A stretch of DNA of 64,000 bases from an uncultured Treponema sp. (GCA_946411505.1 CAMKEG010000002.1:62001-126000); one strand, 5' to 3'; shown: positions 33,749-43,605, counted from the stretch's first letter. Translations and numbers: made by a program. Notes: generated by a model from the letters alone, not told the origin.

Positions 33749-34191
33749 AACGTTCAGACAGCAAAAAAGAAATGTTTTCGGTGATGACAAACATTTGCGC
33801 CCGCGTCGTCACTTTGATTTTTGTTTTCATCACGCTCTTCAGAAAATTTTTCAATCCAATCGGAAACCTTATGATGGGAATCGACGACATTTTGGGCGTG
33901 ATTTTTATCGGAGCGGTTTCGGGCCTTGCATTTGGAATTTTTTACGTTAAAAACAATTTGAGCGCCAGGGGAACCGCGCTCTTGCAGCTTTTGTATTTTG
34001 CGATAATCAACGTGACGGTTTGCGCGACAGGCTTTTGCCTTAATTGGTTCAAAATAGAGCTTAAGCCGATTCTTGTGGTGGAAGCGATGTTTGTCTTGAT
34101 TTATTTTTTAGTCACTTTTTGTGTTTACATGTTTGACTTTAACGAGGCAAAAAAAATCAACGAAAAGCTTAAGGCAAGAAAGAACAAGTAA
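33745..34191 (+). CDS. DUF3021 membrane protein
   Basis: A 148-residue protein with four predicted membrane helices (segments around residues 15-35, 45-65, 80-100 and 110-130). Family DUF3021, the usual partner of stand-alone LytTR regulators, which probably senses at the membrane and restrains the regulator. ATGA overlap with the LytTR gene; the WYL regulator gene follows after two bases. Confidence 0.85.
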   Translation: MKRSDSKKEMFSVMTNICARVVTLIFVFITLFRKFFNPIGNLMMGIDDILGVIFIGAVSGLAFGIFYVKNNLSARGTALLQLLYFAIINVTVCATGFCLNWFKIELKPILVVEAMFVLIYFLVTFCVYMFDFNEAKKINEKLKARKNK

Positions 34192-34193
34192 AA

Positions 34194-35111
34194 ATGCAAA
34201 TCGACCAGCTGTTTGAATTTGTTTACGTTCTGATTGACAAAAAGCGAGCGACCGCAAAGGAAATGGCCGCGCGTTTTGGCGTTTCTACGCGAACAATTTA
34301 CCGCTGGCTTGACGCGCTAAGCCTTTCGGGCGTGCCGGTCTACGCGTTAAAAGGCCGCGGCGGCGGAATCGCGATCGAGGAAAGCTACACGCTGGACAAG
34401 CGGCTTTTTTCGGAAGAGGAACGCCTTGCGATTGTGTCCAGCGTAAAGGCCTTGGGAAGCCTTGGCGGAAACTTTGCCGGAACAGCCGCGGCCAAGGCTG
34501 CCGAAAAAATTTCCGGCCTTTCCAAAAACGACGTGGACTGGCTGGAAGTGGACTTTGCCCCCTGGAGCCCTGAAGGCTCGGAAGTGCGGACGCTTTTCGC
34601 GACCTTGCGCGATTCAATCTTAAAAAAACGGCAAGTGGTTTTTGACTACTGTTCCAGTCAAGGAAAAGTCGAGCGGCGGACGGCGCAGCCGTGGAAGCTG
34701 GTTTTTAGAGGCCAGGCTTGGTACTTGTTCGCTTGGTGCGAGCAAAAAAAGGACGAGCGCTTTTTTAAGCTTAGCCGAATGCGGAATGTTAGGCAAACAG
34801 GCCGCGCCGTAACGGCCGTTCCCAAAACAAAAAAAGATTCTTACCAGGCGGAACAAAAGGCTCCGGTGATAAAAATCAGGGCGAGCGTCGCGGCCTCAAA
34901 AATTTCGTTTTTGCTCGACGCCTTTGTTTGCCAGCAAATGAAAGTCCGAAAGGACAAGAGTGCGAGCGTCGTTTTTACGGCGCCGGACGTTCCCTGGCTT
35001 TGCGAATTTCTTTTGTCTTTTGGCCCAGACCTAAAAGTTTTGTCGCCCGCGCGCGTAAAGGAAGAAGTCGCCCAGCTTGCAAAAAAAGTTTCCTTGCAAT
35101 ATAAAATATGA
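34194..35111 (+). CDS. WYL-domain transcriptional regulator (YafY/PafC type)
   Basis: A 305-residue regulator. The N-terminal winged HTH (KRATAKEMAARFGVSTRTIYRWLDALSLSGVPVYA, residues ~17-52) is followed by the WYL domain from about residue 135, with a conserved block at QPWKLVFRGQAWYLFAWCEQ. WYL regulators sense small ligands or nucleic acid fragments, often after DNA damage or in defence loci. A 22-base perfect dyad overlaps its stop codon and lies in front of the next promoter, a candidate operator. Confidence 0.88.
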   Translation: MQIDQLFEFVYVLIDKKRATAKEMAARFGVSTRTIYRWLDALSLSGVPVYALKGRGGGIAIEESYTLDKRLFSEEERLAIVSSVKALGSLGGNFAGTAAAKAAEKISGLSKNDVDWLEVDFAPWSPEGSEVRTLFATLRDSILKKRQVVFDYCSSQGKVERRTAQPWKLVFRGQAWYLFAWCEQKKDERFFKLSRMRNVRQTGRAVTAVPKTKKDSYQAEQKAPVIKIRASVAASKISFLLDAFVCQQMKVRKDKSASVVFTAPDVPWLCEFLLSFGPDLKVLSPARVKEEVAQLAKKVSLQYKI

Positions 35112-35142
35112 CATTCTGTTGTCATATTTAGCGCGCTATAAT
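35106..35142 (+). promoter_or_regulatory. Operator-like dyad and -10 box before the SAP-domain gene
   Basis: Perfect dyad ATATGACA (35106-35113) and TGTCATAT (35120-35127) around TTCTGT, overlapping the WYL gene's stop. A TATAAT box follows at 35137-35142, ending six bases before ATG 35149, so the mRNA would be leaderless. The dyad sits where the -35 region would be. Confidence 0.6.
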
Positions 35143-35148
35143 AAGGGC

Positions 35149-35760
35149 ATGAACGCTAGGCCGCAATTCAAGGACATTTCCTCATTTGAAGAATTTTCAA
35201 AATACTATTGGTATCGCGATGAGCTAAAAAAAATCTGCAAGGCTCTTGGCCTTGACTCTGGCGGAATGAAGGCGGAACTGAACCGCGTCATCGAGGAATA
35301 CTTTAAGGGGAATAGAATCGTTCCCAAAACTGCTTCCAAGCCCAAAAATCGGGCGGCGGCTTCCAATGCGGCAAACGGACAGCTTACCTTAAACACCGGC
35401 CTTGTCGCTTGCGGATTTAAGTTCAGCCAGCGCGCCCGCGACTTTTTCAGTTCCCAAACTGGAATCAAAAACTTTAAGTTCAACGCGGACATGGTGGCTA
35501 CCGTCAAAAAAGTCAAGGAAACGGGCGATGAGTCTTTCACTCTCGGAGATCTTTTGGACGTTTACTACGGCAAAAAGACTTACGCGCGCTATGACAAGGC
35601 TTCCCTGCAATGGAACAAATTTGTCCAAGACTTTTGCGCCGACCCCGCGACCGCGGCCTTTCCAAACAAGCTAAAAAGCGCCGCCGCCCTCTGGAAAATC
35701 GTCCGCGATTCCAGCCGGCCAAAAGTCTACACGCATGAACTTTTAGCGGCGCTAAAATAG
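35149..35760 (+). CDS. SAP-domain-containing protein
   Basis: A 203-residue protein. Residues ~15-50 (FEEFSKYYWYRDELKKICKALGLDSGGMKAELNRVIEEYF) form a SAP-like DNA/RNA-binding helix-extended loop. The C-terminal half is a conserved domain of unknown function (LGDLLDVYYGKKTYARYDKASLQWNKFVQDF). ATG 35149 is chosen because TATAAT ends at 35142 and an earlier frame would overlap the WYL gene and the dyad. No SD, so leaderless initiation is likely. Function unknown. Confidence 0.75.
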   Translation: MNARPQFKDISSFEEFSKYYWYRDELKKICKALGLDSGGMKAELNRVIEEYFKGNRIVPKTASKPKNRAAASNAANGQLTLNTGLVACGFKFSQRARDFFSSQTGIKNFKFNADMVATVKKVKETGDESFTLGDLLDVYYGKKTYARYDKASLQWNKFVQDFCADPATAAFPNKLKSAAALWKIVRDSSRPKVYTHELLAALK

Positions 35761-35771
35761 GAGAAACTATA

Positions 35772-36419
35772 ATGCCATTCGACTACAAAAAAGAATTCAA
35801 GGAATTTTATCTTCCGCCGGCAAAGCCGCAAATTGTGACCGTTCCCAAAATGCAATTTGTCGCGGTCCGCGGAAAAGGAAATCCCAACGAAGAAGACGGC
35901 GAATACAAGGCCGCCCTTGCCGTTTTGTACGCGATTTCGTACACAATCAAAATGAGCAAAAAGGGCGACCATCGGATTGACGGCTACTTTGACTATGTCG
36001 TTCCGCCGCTCGAAGGTTTTTGGTGGCAGGAAAAAAGCGGAGTAATTGTTCCGGGCTTTGACTATAAAGATAAATCATCCTTCAACTGGATTTCAGTAAT
36101 CCGCCTGCCAGATTTTGTAAAGCAAAAGGATTTTAACTGGGCAAAGGAAACGGCGGCAAAAAAGAAAGGCCTTGACTGCTCGCGCGCGGAATTGCTGACA
36201 ATTGAAGAAGGCGACTGCGTTCAGATTATGCACAAGGGCTCATATGATGACGAACCAGCCTCAATTCAACTGATGGATGAATATGCAGAAACTAACGACT
36301 GGCAGTTAGATTTTTCCGCCACAAGACTTCATCATGAAATCTACCTGAGCGACCCGCGAAAAACAAGCGCGGAAAAATTAAAGACAGTGATAAGACACCC
36401 AATAAGGAAGGCAAAATGA
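35772..36419 (+). CDS. GyrI-like small-molecule-binding protein
   Basis: A 215-residue protein of the GyrI-like domain group (SHV fold): VTVPKMQFVAVRGKGNPNE, YAISYTIKMSKKG, and the later SRAELLTIEEGDCVQIMHKGSYDDEPASIQLM block. Such proteins bind or hydrolyse small toxic compounds, or act as effector domains of regulators; no DNA-binding part is present. GGAG lies ten bases before ATG 35772. ATGA overlap with the next gene. Confidence 0.85.
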   Translation: MPFDYKKEFKEFYLPPAKPQIVTVPKMQFVAVRGKGNPNEEDGEYKAALAVLYAISYTIKMSKKGDHRIDGYFDYVVPPLEGFWWQEKSGVIVPGFDYKDKSSFNWISVIRLPDFVKQKDFNWAKETAAKKKGLDCSRAELLTIEEGDCVQIMHKGSYDDEPASIQLMDEYAETNDWQLDFSATRLHHEIYLSDPRKTSAEKLKTVIRHPIRKAK

Positions 36420-36661
36420 AAAATGAACTCTTGCAAAATCTGGACAAGCTTCACACTACTCCTATGGGCGTGGAACGCATTCGCCGCAACCTTGGGCTTG
36501 GCGACGATATAAAGGACGTTGTCGCCTGCTGCCGCGAAAAAATCGAATCTTCCGCCGCGGCCATAGAACGAAAAGGAAAAAACTGGTATTGTAGGATTGA
36601 CGGCTTCGTCATAACGGTAAACGCCTACAGCTACACAATAATCACCGCGCATAAAGCATAA
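36416..36661 (+). CDS. DUF3781 protein
   Basis: An 81-residue protein of the DUF3781 family: TTPMGVERIRRNLGL, then AAIERKGKNWYCRIDGFVITVNAYSYTIITAH. The family is of unknown function and common in Firmicutes and spirochaetes next to GyrI-like or ClbS-like genes. Its start overlaps the stop of the GyrI-like gene, so it is translationally coupled. Confidence 0.82.
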   Translation: MKNELLQNLDKLHTTPMGVERIRRNLGLGDDIKDVVACCREKIESSAAAIERKGKNWYCRIDGFVITVNAYSYTIITAHKA

Positions 36662-36673
36662 AGGAGAATGAAT

Positions 36674-37225
36674 ATGCCAAGACCAAAAACAAAAGACCAG
36701 CTTTTAGAGGCCGCCGACAAAAACTACAAGGCGCTTATGCAAATGATTGACGGCCTTAGCGAAAAGGAATTAAAAACGCCCTTTGACTTTTCGGGCCAAC
36801 CAAGCAAAAAGGAGGCGCACTGGAGCCGCGACAAAAACGTCCGCGACGTTTTGATTCACCTTTACGAATGGCATCAGCTTATGCTGGCCTTTCCCAAAAA
36901 CAACGCCAAGGCCGCCGACAAAAAATCCGCCGTCGCTTTTTTGCCGCCGGACTATTCTTGGAAAACTTACGGCCAAATGAACGTGATGTTTTGGAAGCGA
37001 CATCAAAAGACCAGCCTTGAAACGGCAAAAGAATTGTTGGCGCAAAGCCACGCGGCGGTCATGAAGTTGATAAAAAAATACAGCGACCAAGAGTTGTTCA
37101 CAAAAGGATATTTTTTGTGGACAGGAAACGCCGCGCTCGGAAGCTTTTTTGTAAGCAACACTTCAAGCCACTACGATTGGGCAATCAAAAAGCTGAAGGC
37201 CCACAAAAAGAACTGCGCGGACTAA
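36674..37225 (+). CDS. ClbS/DfsB-family four-helix bundle protein
   Basis: A 183-residue protein of the ClbS/DfsB family: MPRPKTKDQLLEAADKNYKAL, then RDKNVRDVLIHLYEWHQLML and the late NTSSHYDWAIKKLKAH. ClbS protects DNA from colibactin by opening its cyclopropane; most relatives have no known substrate. ATG 36674 is chosen because GGAG (36662-36665) is too close to ATG 36668. It ends the GyrI/DUF3781/ClbS run. Confidence 0.87.
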   Translation: MPRPKTKDQLLEAADKNYKALMQMIDGLSEKELKTPFDFSGQPSKKEAHWSRDKNVRDVLIHLYEWHQLMLAFPKNNAKAADKKSAVAFLPPDYSWKTYGQMNVMFWKRHQKTSLETAKELLAQSHAAVMKLIKKYSDQELFTKGYFLWTGNAALGSFFVSNTSSHYDWAIKKLKAHKKNCAD

Positions 37226-37248
37226 CCGCGCGACAATCGGAGCGGCCA

Positions 37249-38145
37249 ATGCATTTTGTCAGCGCGAAATCGATTCTAACAACTCGTCCCTGCGGAATGA
37301 ACGTTTACCGCGGCTGTTCCCACGGCTGCGTTTACTGCGACTCGCGAAGCAAATGCTATCACTTTACGCATGACTTTGAGGATATTGAGGCAAAGCAAAA
37401 CGCGCCTGAACTTTTGGAAGAGGCCCTGCGCAAAAAACGAAAACGCTGCGTGATTGGAACAGGAAGCATGTGCGACCCATACATTCCGATTGAAAAGGAA
37501 CTTTGCCTAACCCGCCGCTGTTTGGAAATCATCGACCGTTACAATTTTGGAGCGGCGGTGTTGACAAAATCCGACTTGGTCTTGCGAGACCTGGACTTGC
37601 TTTCTTCGATAAACAAAAAGGCAAAGGCGGTCGTGCAAATGACGCTTACCACAGCCGACGACGAGCTTTGCAAAATATTGGAGCCTGGCGTTTGCCCTAC
37701 AAGCCGCCGCGTCCAAGTTTTGCGCGAGTGCAAGGAGCGCGGCATTCCGACCGTCGTGTGGCTTAGTCCGCTCCTTCCCTTTATCAACGACACGCAGGAA
37801 AACATTGACGCGATTTTTGGCTTTTGCGCCGAAGCGGGCGTAAAGGCGATTTTATGCTTTGGAATAGGACTTACCCTGCGCGAAGGAAACCGAGAGTATT
37901 TTTACGCCGCCCTAGAGCGCGCGGCCTTGCGCGATTCCCGTTTTGCGGGAATGAAAGAGCGCTACCAAAAAACGTATGGCTATTCATACATGGCCACAAG
38001 CCCGCGCGACAAGGAGCTTATGGCGCGCTTGGCCCGGCTCTGCGAAGAAAGCGGCATAATGCTAGGAACGGATTCGGTCTTTAAGTGGATGGAAGACTTT
38101 CCGGCCGCCGCGCAAGGCGACCCGATGCAGCCGGAATTGTTTTAG
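37249..38145 (+). CDS. SPL-family radical SAM protein
   Basis: A 298-residue radical SAM enzyme related to spore photoproduct lyase: CGMNVYRGCSHGCVYCDSRS gives the CX3CX2C cluster site near residue 24-31. QMTLTTADDELCKILEPG and PTVVWLSPLLPFINDT are family blocks. Spore photoproduct lyase repairs thymine dimers; the SPL branch in non-sporulating bacteria is uncharacterised. CGGAG seven bases before ATG 37249 supports this start over the long upstream extension into the ClbS gene. A DUF1848 gene follows. Confidence 0.83.
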   Translation: MHFVSAKSILTTRPCGMNVYRGCSHGCVYCDSRSKCYHFTHDFEDIEAKQNAPELLEEALRKKRKRCVIGTGSMCDPYIPIEKELCLTRRCLEIIDRYNFGAAVLTKSDLVLRDLDLLSSINKKAKAVVQMTLTTADDELCKILEPGVCPTSRRVQVLRECKERGIPTVVWLSPLLPFINDTQENIDAIFGFCAEAGVKAILCFGIGLTLREGNREYFYAALERAALRDSRFAGMKERYQKTYGYSYMATSPRDKELMARLARLCEESGIMLGTDSVFKWMEDFPAAAQGDPMQPELF

Positions 38146-38189
38146 CGGCCGCGCTTGATTTTGCCGCGCGTCTTTTGTAACATTGCTTT

Positions 38190-39137
38190 ATGATTCTTAA
38201 CACCGGCCAGCGAACGGACATTCCAGCCTTTTACTCTGAATGGTTCATGAACCGCGTCCGCGAAGGCTTTGTCATGGTGCGTAATCCCTACAACCAAAGC
38301 GCGGTGACCCGCTATGAAATAGCTCCCGGCCTTGTGGACATGATAGGCTTTTGCACAAAGAACCCAATTCCTATGCTGCCGTACATTGCGGAACTGGACG
38401 AGCGCGGCTTCGCGCAATATTGGCAAGTCACGATTACGCCGTATGGCCGCGACATAGAGCCAGGCGTTCCCGACAAGCGCGAGATTGTCGCCGCTTTCCA
38501 AAAACTTTCGGCGCTGGCGGGCAAGGACAGAATCGTCTGGCGCTACGACCCGATTTTTCTTGACCAAAAATACACGGTGGACGTTCACCTTAAGGCTTTT
38601 GAAACACTCGCGCGCGCCCTAAGCGGCTGGACTGACTATTGCGTAATCAGCTTCATCGATTTGTATCCAAAAGTCCGGCGCAACTTTCCGCAGGCGCGCG
38701 AACTAACGCAAGACCAAAAAATCGCGCTCGGCCGCGGCCTGATTCAAATCGCGGCGGCCAACAACATGACGATAAGGACTTGCGGCGAAGGGGATTTTTT
38801 GGCCCAGTACGGAGCGGAATGCGGAGGCTGCATGACGCCGGCCATTTACGAAAAGGCCTTGGGCCAGCCGCTCTCTTTTCCGCGTTTCGCGCCCTCGCGC
38901 TCAGAATGCGCCTGCTATCTTTCTTGCGACATAGGCGCGTATTCTTCCTGCCAGCACTTTTGCCGCTACTGTTACGCAAACGGCGACTGGCGGGCGGTAA
39001 AGAAAAACGCGGGCCGCCATGACCCGCGTTCGCCGTTTTTGATTGGAGGCCCGCTTCCCGGCGACAACGTTCGCCAGGCGGAGCAAAAAAGTTGGAAGTC
39101 CGCGCCGGACAAAGAAGTCCAGCGGGAACTTTTTTAG
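38190..39137 (+). CDS. DUF1848 protein
   Basis: A 315-residue DUF1848 protein: [18 protein letters not shown] near the start, [13 protein letters not shown] in the middle, and a cysteine-rich C-terminus with [11 protein letters not shown], a CX3CX2C pattern that suggests an iron-sulfur cluster, plus [16 protein letters not shown]. Family function is unknown; some relatives are annotated as radical SAM-like or DNA repair photolyase-like. It follows the SPL-family gene in the same direction, which hints at a shared role. It overlaps the chemoreceptor gene's end by four bases, tail to tail. Confidence 0.83.
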   Translation: MILNTGQRTDIPAFYSEWFMNRVREGFVMVRNPYNQSAVTRYEIAPGLVDMIGFCTKNPIPMLPYIAELDERGFAQYWQVTITPYGRDIEPGVPDKREIVAAFQKLSALAGKDRIVWRYDPIFLDQKYTVDVHLKAFETLARALSGWTDYCVISFIDLYPKVRRNFPQARELTQDQKIALGRGLIQIAAANNMTIRTCGEGDFLAQYGAECGGCMTPAIYEKALGQPLSFPRFAPSRSECACYLSCDIGAYSSCQHFCRYCYANGDWRAVKKNAGRHDPRSPFLIGGPLPGDNVRQAEQKSWKSAPDKEVQRELF

Positions 39138-41218
39138 CCTTCAAACTGGTCGATTTGCCGGCCAATTTCGTTGATGGATTCCTCTACGATTCCGGAAATG
39201 TCGGAAAGCGCCTTTCCTGTGGAGTTGATTTTTTCGGCGCTTGAACTCATTTTGTCCATGCCTTGCCCCATCGCTTTTGTCTTTTCTTGGAGCGAGCCGA
39301 CTTCGTCCATGATTGAACGGCTTTCTGACGACATCTTTTGCGAGGCTTGCTGGACTTGCGCGGCGCTTTCGTTCATGCCGCGCAGCGCGTCCGTGATTTG
39401 AGCCGAGCCGGCCTGCTGCTCGCTCATCGCGCCCTTTATTTGCTGGACGAGGGAATCGGTTTCGCGAATTTCGTTGGCAAGGTTGTCATAGCTTTGAACG
39501 CCGCGCTGGGTGGCGGCGACCGCAGAGCCGATGTTCTCTTGAATGCGCTTCAACTGCTCGCCGATTGTCTTTGACTGGCTTGTCGAGGTTTCGGAAAGCT
39601 TTCTGATTTCGTCGGCGACAACGGCAAAGCCCTTTCCGGCTTCGCCAGCGTGCGCGGCTTCGATGGCGGCGTTCATGGCCAGCAAGTTTGTTTGCTCGGC
39701 GATGTTGGCGATGACAGTGTTGGCCTCGCTCAAAAGCTCGGACTGGGTTTCTATTTCGCCGATTTTTTCCTGCAGCTCGCTTTGAGTCTTGGAGCCGCTT
39801 TCCGCGTCCGCGCCGATGGTTTCAAATGAGCGCGCCATCTTGTCAACGGAACGGTTCACCTCGGCGATGTTGGCAATCATCTCTTCCACAGCGCCGGACG
39901 CGCCATGAACCGAAATGGATTGCGATTCCACAAGGCGCTCAAGGGCGCGGATGTTTTCAATGACCGCGTTCATGCTGTGGAGCGTTTGCTCCACGCCTGA
40001 AGTCTGCGTCTTTAGGTTGGAATTCATTCCGCCTATGCTTTCTAGGACTTGCGAAATCGCATCCTGTGTGTCGTTTGTTCCGTCTTTAAGAGACTGGCCC
40101 GCTTGCTCCAAAGAAATTTTTGACTGCTTCATGCTTTCAATTATTCCGCTGAGGCGTTCCGAGAAAGTGTTGAAGCCGTTGGCCAAAAGCGACGCTTCCT
40201 TTGTGAAGAAGTCTGGGTACTTATTTGAAAAGTCTCCGCGCGCGATTGCGTCGCAGCCGTTGGCCATAAGCTTGAAGCTTTTTGACACGCGGTTTGAAAG
40301 AATCGCGTCAATCAAAACCATGACCACAAAGATAATCGCGACTCCAGCCATGACCATCAAAATCAGCTTTATGTATTCGCCGGAAAAGTCGGTGACCGGC
40401 CCCTGCGTGATGATGAACCAATCGGTGTTTTGGATTTGGCGGACGCCAAAGAACTTGTCTTCTTCGATGAAGGCTTTAGCCGTTCCGTCAAGGTATGAAG
40501 CCTTTGTGTATGAAACAAAGGGCGCCTTGTCAAAATAGTTTTCGTTCATTATCGCGGAAGGATTGCTGTTGGTCAGGTAAAGGCCTTCGCGAGTGATGAT
40601 GTTTATGCTGCTGTTCTTTGAAAGCTGAATGTTTTTCACGGCGTCGGAAAGCGCGTCCAAAACAATGTCGAATGCGGAAACGCCGATAAGATTTCCGTCG
40701 CGGTCAAGAACGTTGTAGCTTATCGTCACGATAATTTTTCCGGTGTTAACGTCGTTGAAAGGCTCGGTGTAGCAAAGCTTGTTGCGGTTGTTTACGGCGT
40801 TCTTGTGCCAAAGGCGCGACTGCATGTCAAAGTCGTCCGAGGCTTCCCAGCCGGAATGGGAAATCAAGGTTCCGCCATCCCAAATTTGTTCCGCCGTGGC
40901 GTAATACAAAAGCGTGTCGCTCGGAAGGTCTTTTCCCATGCTTTGAATGACGGCCTTCATCGCGCCGCGGTCGCCGTCCAGCGCCGGAATCACGTTGGAC
41001 AAGTTGAGCACCATGTCGTTGTATTCGCCCAAGATGCCGGAAATTTGATTGTCCAAAGTTTCCATCGTTTGGTTGACGGACGCGGCCGTGGTTTTTTCCA
41101 CGATGTGTTTCATGACGAACATGTATGAAACGCTCAAAAACAGCGTTACAATCAACATGGAACCAATCGTTCCAATTAAAAGCTCGCGTCTAAGCGACAT
41201 GTACCGTTTGTTTTTCAT
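39134..41218 (-). CDS. Methyl-accepting chemotaxis protein with dCache-type sensor
   Basis: A 694-residue chemoreceptor. Transmembrane segment 1 at ~12-38, a large periplasmic dCache-like sensor (~40-280), transmembrane segment 2 at ~290-312, a HAMP region, then the signalling domain whose hairpin tip reads [19 protein letters not shown]...[14 protein letters not shown]. It should report to CheA/CheW and steer flagellar motion. GGAGGAG precedes ATG 41218. Its ligand cannot be predicted. The end overlaps the DUF1848 gene by four bases, leaving no room for a separate terminator. Confidence 0.93.
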   Translation of the reverse strand: MKNKRYMSLRRELLIGTIGSMLIVTLFLSVSYMFVMKHIVEKTTAASVNQTMETLDNQISGILGEYNDMVLNLSNVIPALDGDRGAMKAVIQSMGKDLPSDTLLYYATAEQIWDGGTLISHSGWEASDDFDMQSRLWHKNAVNNRNKLCYTEPFNDVNTGKIIVTISYNVLDRDGNLIGVSAFDIVLDALSDAVKNIQLSKNSSINIITREGLYLTNSNPSAIMNENYFDKAPFVSYTKASYLDGTAKAFIEEDKFFGVRQIQNTDWFIITQGPVTDFSGEYIKLILMVMAGVAIIFVVMVLIDAILSNRVSKSFKLMANGCDAIARGDFSNKYPDFFTKEASLLANGFNTFSERLSGIIESMKQSKISLEQAGQSLKDGTNDTQDAISQVLESIGGMNSNLKTQTSGVEQTLHSMNAVIENIRALERLVESQSISVHGASGAVEEMIANIAEVNRSVDKMARSFETIGADAESGSKTQSELQEKIGEIETQSELLSEANTVIANIAEQTNLLAMNAAIEAAHAGEAGKGFAVVADEIRKLSETSTSQSKTIGEQLKRIQENIGSAVAATQRGVQSYDNLANEIRETDSLVQQIKGAMSEQQAGSAQITDALRGMNESAAQVQQASQKMSSESRSIMDEVGSLQEKTKAMGQGMDKMSSSAEKINSTGKALSDISGIVEESINEIGRQIDQFEG

Positions 41219-41378
41219 AGCTCCTCCGAGTTGCTAAAGATAAAGGGAATATTATTATAGCGCAAACGGCGGGAAAAATAAAGCGCTTGGCAAAGCGAGG
41301 CGTCTGAAAGATGCGGTTATCGCAGAAAAGCGGCCATGCCAAAAGATTTGCAATGGCATAGTCGCATGTACGAGCGGC

Positions 41379-42551
41379 CTACTGCTGCAGCGTGTATTCC
41401 GTGGCGGAAGTAAAGTCGGGGATTGTCGCCGGCGTGGCGTAAACGATGTTGATTTTTCCAAGGCCTTCTATGTCAACGACGGCGCCGTTTTCGGACTTTG
41501 TCGTTGTGTATTTGAAGGTTTTGTTTTCATTTGTGAATGAGAATTCCGCAGTTGTGTCGGCTCTTGTTCCTGTGGCGCAAGTATGAATGGCGTTTGCGTC
41601 AACGGAAGAAACTTTGTAAGCCAACAAGCCGTCGCTTTTCGTCATAATCTGGTGATATGTGAGTGAGTTGGCATTGAGAGTATATGAAGATCCTGTGTCC
41701 AATGAACAATATAAGTTGTAAACCGTGTTGTTAGAGTTGTCTTTAATCTGCCAGGGTAGGGCGGAATAATAATTGTAAAGCTCGCTAAAGTCTTTTCCCG
41801 CTGGATATCTGTTGCTGCCAGTCATTTTAAGCGTGTTGCCGTTAGTGCTGTAGGAGTAAATCCAAATGAAGTCTGCAGTGTTTCTGCCGCCGTTGGGAGT
41901 AGGAGTATGGCCATTTTCTTTTTTATCTGTGTAATAAATGACTTGTAAATTTGAGTCGTATGTGTATGAGAAAACGCATGTCACTGCGCTTGCAGGTGCA
42001 GGCATCTGGGTGATTGTTGTGTAAGTGTCCGCTTCAAATTTAATTGAGTATCCTGTGCCCGCAAACGTCTTTCCCGCAAGTTCGTTGGTTCCCACGCTGG
42101 GGGGAAGGTGGTCGGCTACAGATTGTTTCTGCTGGGCGCTTTCTGTTTTGGTTTGGCTTGTGACGGCGGCGGTGATTTTGTCGTTGGGGTTGTCTCGGTT
42201 CACAAGCGTTATGCCGCCGCTGGAGCCGCTTCCGACGTAGACTTTTGAGTCGGCCGTTGTGTAGGTGATTGTCTCGCCCTTTACGGCGACCTTGCTTCCG
42301 TCAGCGGCGGTGATTGTCACCGTTCCGTCTGCGGCTACGCTAACGCCGCCCGACGCTTGCGGTTGGCCGTCAACGATTGTGTAGCTGTATTCCACGCCGC
42401 CGATTTTTATGGTTTTTGAGACGGTGGTTTTTGTGGCGGTATTCTGCGAGCCCAAAAGCGCCGCCGAGTTGCCGTCCGAACTATTTGCGCAAGAAAAGAA
42501 GAGCGCCGCCGCTACGGCAAGCGTTCCCAACAAAACAAAGAACTTTTTCAT
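41379..42551 (-). CDS. Lipoprotein of unknown function
   Basis: A 390-residue exported protein. Signal peptide with lipobox ending LFFSC, so Cys21 is the likely lipidation site. The mature part starts with a Ser/Thr-rich region, then short beta-rich segments (SVAADGTVTITAADGSKVAVKGETITY) and an otherwise unassigned domain rich in Tyr, Thr and Ser. GGAGG lies five bases before ATG 42551. Its promoter is TTGACA-17-TAAAAT. Probably surface-exposed or periplasmic; no enzyme motif is seen. Confidence 0.75.
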   Translation of the reverse strand: MKKFFVLLGTLAVAAALFFSCANSSDGNSAALLGSQNTATKTTVSKTIKIGGVEYSYTIVDGQPQASGGVSVAADGTVTITAADGSKVAVKGETITYTTADSKVYVGSGSSGGITLVNRDNPNDKITAAVTSQTKTESAQQKQSVADHLPPSVGTNELAGKTFAGTGYSIKFEADTYTTITQMPAPASAVTCVFSYTYDSNLQVIYYTDKKENGHTPTPNGGRNTADFIWIYSYSTNGNTLKMTGSNRYPAGKDFSELYNYYSALPWQIKDNSNNTVYNLYCSLDTGSSYTLNANSLTYHQIMTKSDGLLAYKVSSVDANAIHTCATGTRADTTAEFSFTNENKTFKYTTTKSENGAVVDIEGLGKINIVYATPATIPDFTSATEYTLQQ

Positions 42552-42590
42552 AAATTCCTCCATACGGGTAATAAATTACTTGATTGTATT

Positions 42591-42647
42591 ATTTTAGGGT
42601 GAAATAATATATATGTCAAGAATAAAAGGATAAAATATTACTATAAT
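42591..42647. promoter_or_regulatory. Divergent promoters, lipoprotein and XRE gene
   Basis: Minus strand: TTGACA (42614-42619), 17 bases, TAAAAT (42591-42596) for the lipoprotein. Plus strand: TATAAT (42642-42647) ends six bases before the ATG of the XRE gene; no clear -35 box. Confidence 0.6.
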
Positions 42648-42653
42648 TTAAGC

Positions 42654-42968
42654 ATGGGATTTAAAGAGAACCTTCGCTTTTTGATGGATTCAAAAGACAT
42701 TCAAATTAAGGAGCTTTCGCAAAAAAGCGGAATCAGCGAAAACACTCTGAAATCCTATCTAAAGACCGCGTCCGCGGAGCCCACAATCAGCAAGGCGGCC
42801 AAAATCGCCCAAGTTCTTGACGCAAGCCTTGAGGCGCTGCTTGGCGTTCAGCAAGAAGAAAGCCAAAAAAGCCTCTTGCAAAACGACCTTTTGCGCGAGT
42901 CCGAAAAACTTTCCGTAAAAAACCTGAAAATCCTCATCAAAATTGCCCGCGACTTGCAAGGGGAATAA
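42654..42968 (+). CDS. XRE-family helix-turn-helix regulator
   Basis: A 104-residue regulator with a lambda-repressor-like HTH at ~8-60 (IKELSQKSGISENTLKSYLKTASAEPTISKAAKIAQVLD) and a short helical C-terminus. TATAAT ends six bases before ATG 42654 and there is no SD, so the message is probably leaderless. It is divergent from the lipoprotein gene, which it may control. Confidence 0.83.
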   Translation: MGFKENLRFLMDSKDIQIKELSQKSGISENTLKSYLKTASAEPTISKAAKIAQVLDASLEALLGVQQEESQKSLLQNDLLRESEKLSVKNLKILIKIARDLQGE

Positions 42969-42983
42969 AAAAAGCGCGGATGC

Positions 42984-43012
42984 TTGCTTTATCACAAATT
43001 CTGCCTTATAAT
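42984..43012 (+). promoter_or_regulatory. Rubrerythrin promoter
   Basis: TTGCTT (42984-42989), 17 bases, TATAAT (43007-43012); AGGAG follows at 43033-43037, seven bases before the ATG. No separate operator dyad is evident. Confidence 0.65.
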
Positions 43013-43044
43013 AATATCACAACTTACACTCTAGGAGAACCATT

Positions 43045-43605
43045 ATGAGCAAATACGCGGGAACGCAGACAGAGAAAAACTTGCTGGCGGCCTTTGCCGG
43101 AGAGTCGCAGGCGCGCAACAAGTACGTTTATTTTTCGCAGGTAGCCCAAAAAGAGGGCCAGGACAAAATCGCAAAGATTTTTGAAAAAACCGCCAACAAC
43201 GAAGAGCAGCACGCCAAGATGTGGCTTACCGAGTTGGAAGGCATAAAGGACTCGACCTCTAACCTAAAGGCGGCCGCCGACGGCGAAAACCACGAATGGA
43301 CCGACATGTACGAGGGCTTTGCCAAAACCGCCGAGGCGGAAGGCTTTGCCGACTTGGCCGCCAAGTTCCGCGCCGTCGCCCAAATCGAAAAGCGCCACGA
43401 GGAGCGCTACCGTTCATTGTTGAACGACGAGGACACTTCAAAAAAGCTTAAGGAGTCAACCGTAAAGGTTTGGGAATGCCTAAAGTGCGGCCACATCGTA
43501 GTCGGCCCCACCGCTCCCGAATACTGCGCCACTTGCGGCGAGCGCAACCAGTATTTTGAGGTCCGTGAGGACAACTACGACCTTATTATGACCTGGGGAC
43601 GCTGA
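43045..43605 (+). CDS. rbr: Rubrerythrin
   Basis: A 186-residue rubrerythrin. The ferritin-like diiron domain has [11 protein letters not shown] (first E), [10 protein letters not shown] (ExxH), AEAEGF and IEKRHEERY (ExxH). The C-terminal rubredoxin domain binds one iron through CLKCGH and CATCGER. It reduces hydrogen peroxide in anaerobes with NADH-derived electrons. Single gene with its own promoter and a following intrinsic terminator. Confidence 0.95.
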   Translation: MSKYAGTQTEKNLLAAFAGESQARNKYVYFSQVAQKEGQDKIAKIFEKTANNEEQHAKMWLTELEGIKDSTSNLKAAADGENHEWTDMYEGFAKTAEAEGFADLAAKFRAVAQIEKRHEERYRSLLNDEDTSKKLKESTVKVWECLKCGHIVVGPTAPEYCATCGERNQYFEVREDNYDLIMTWGR

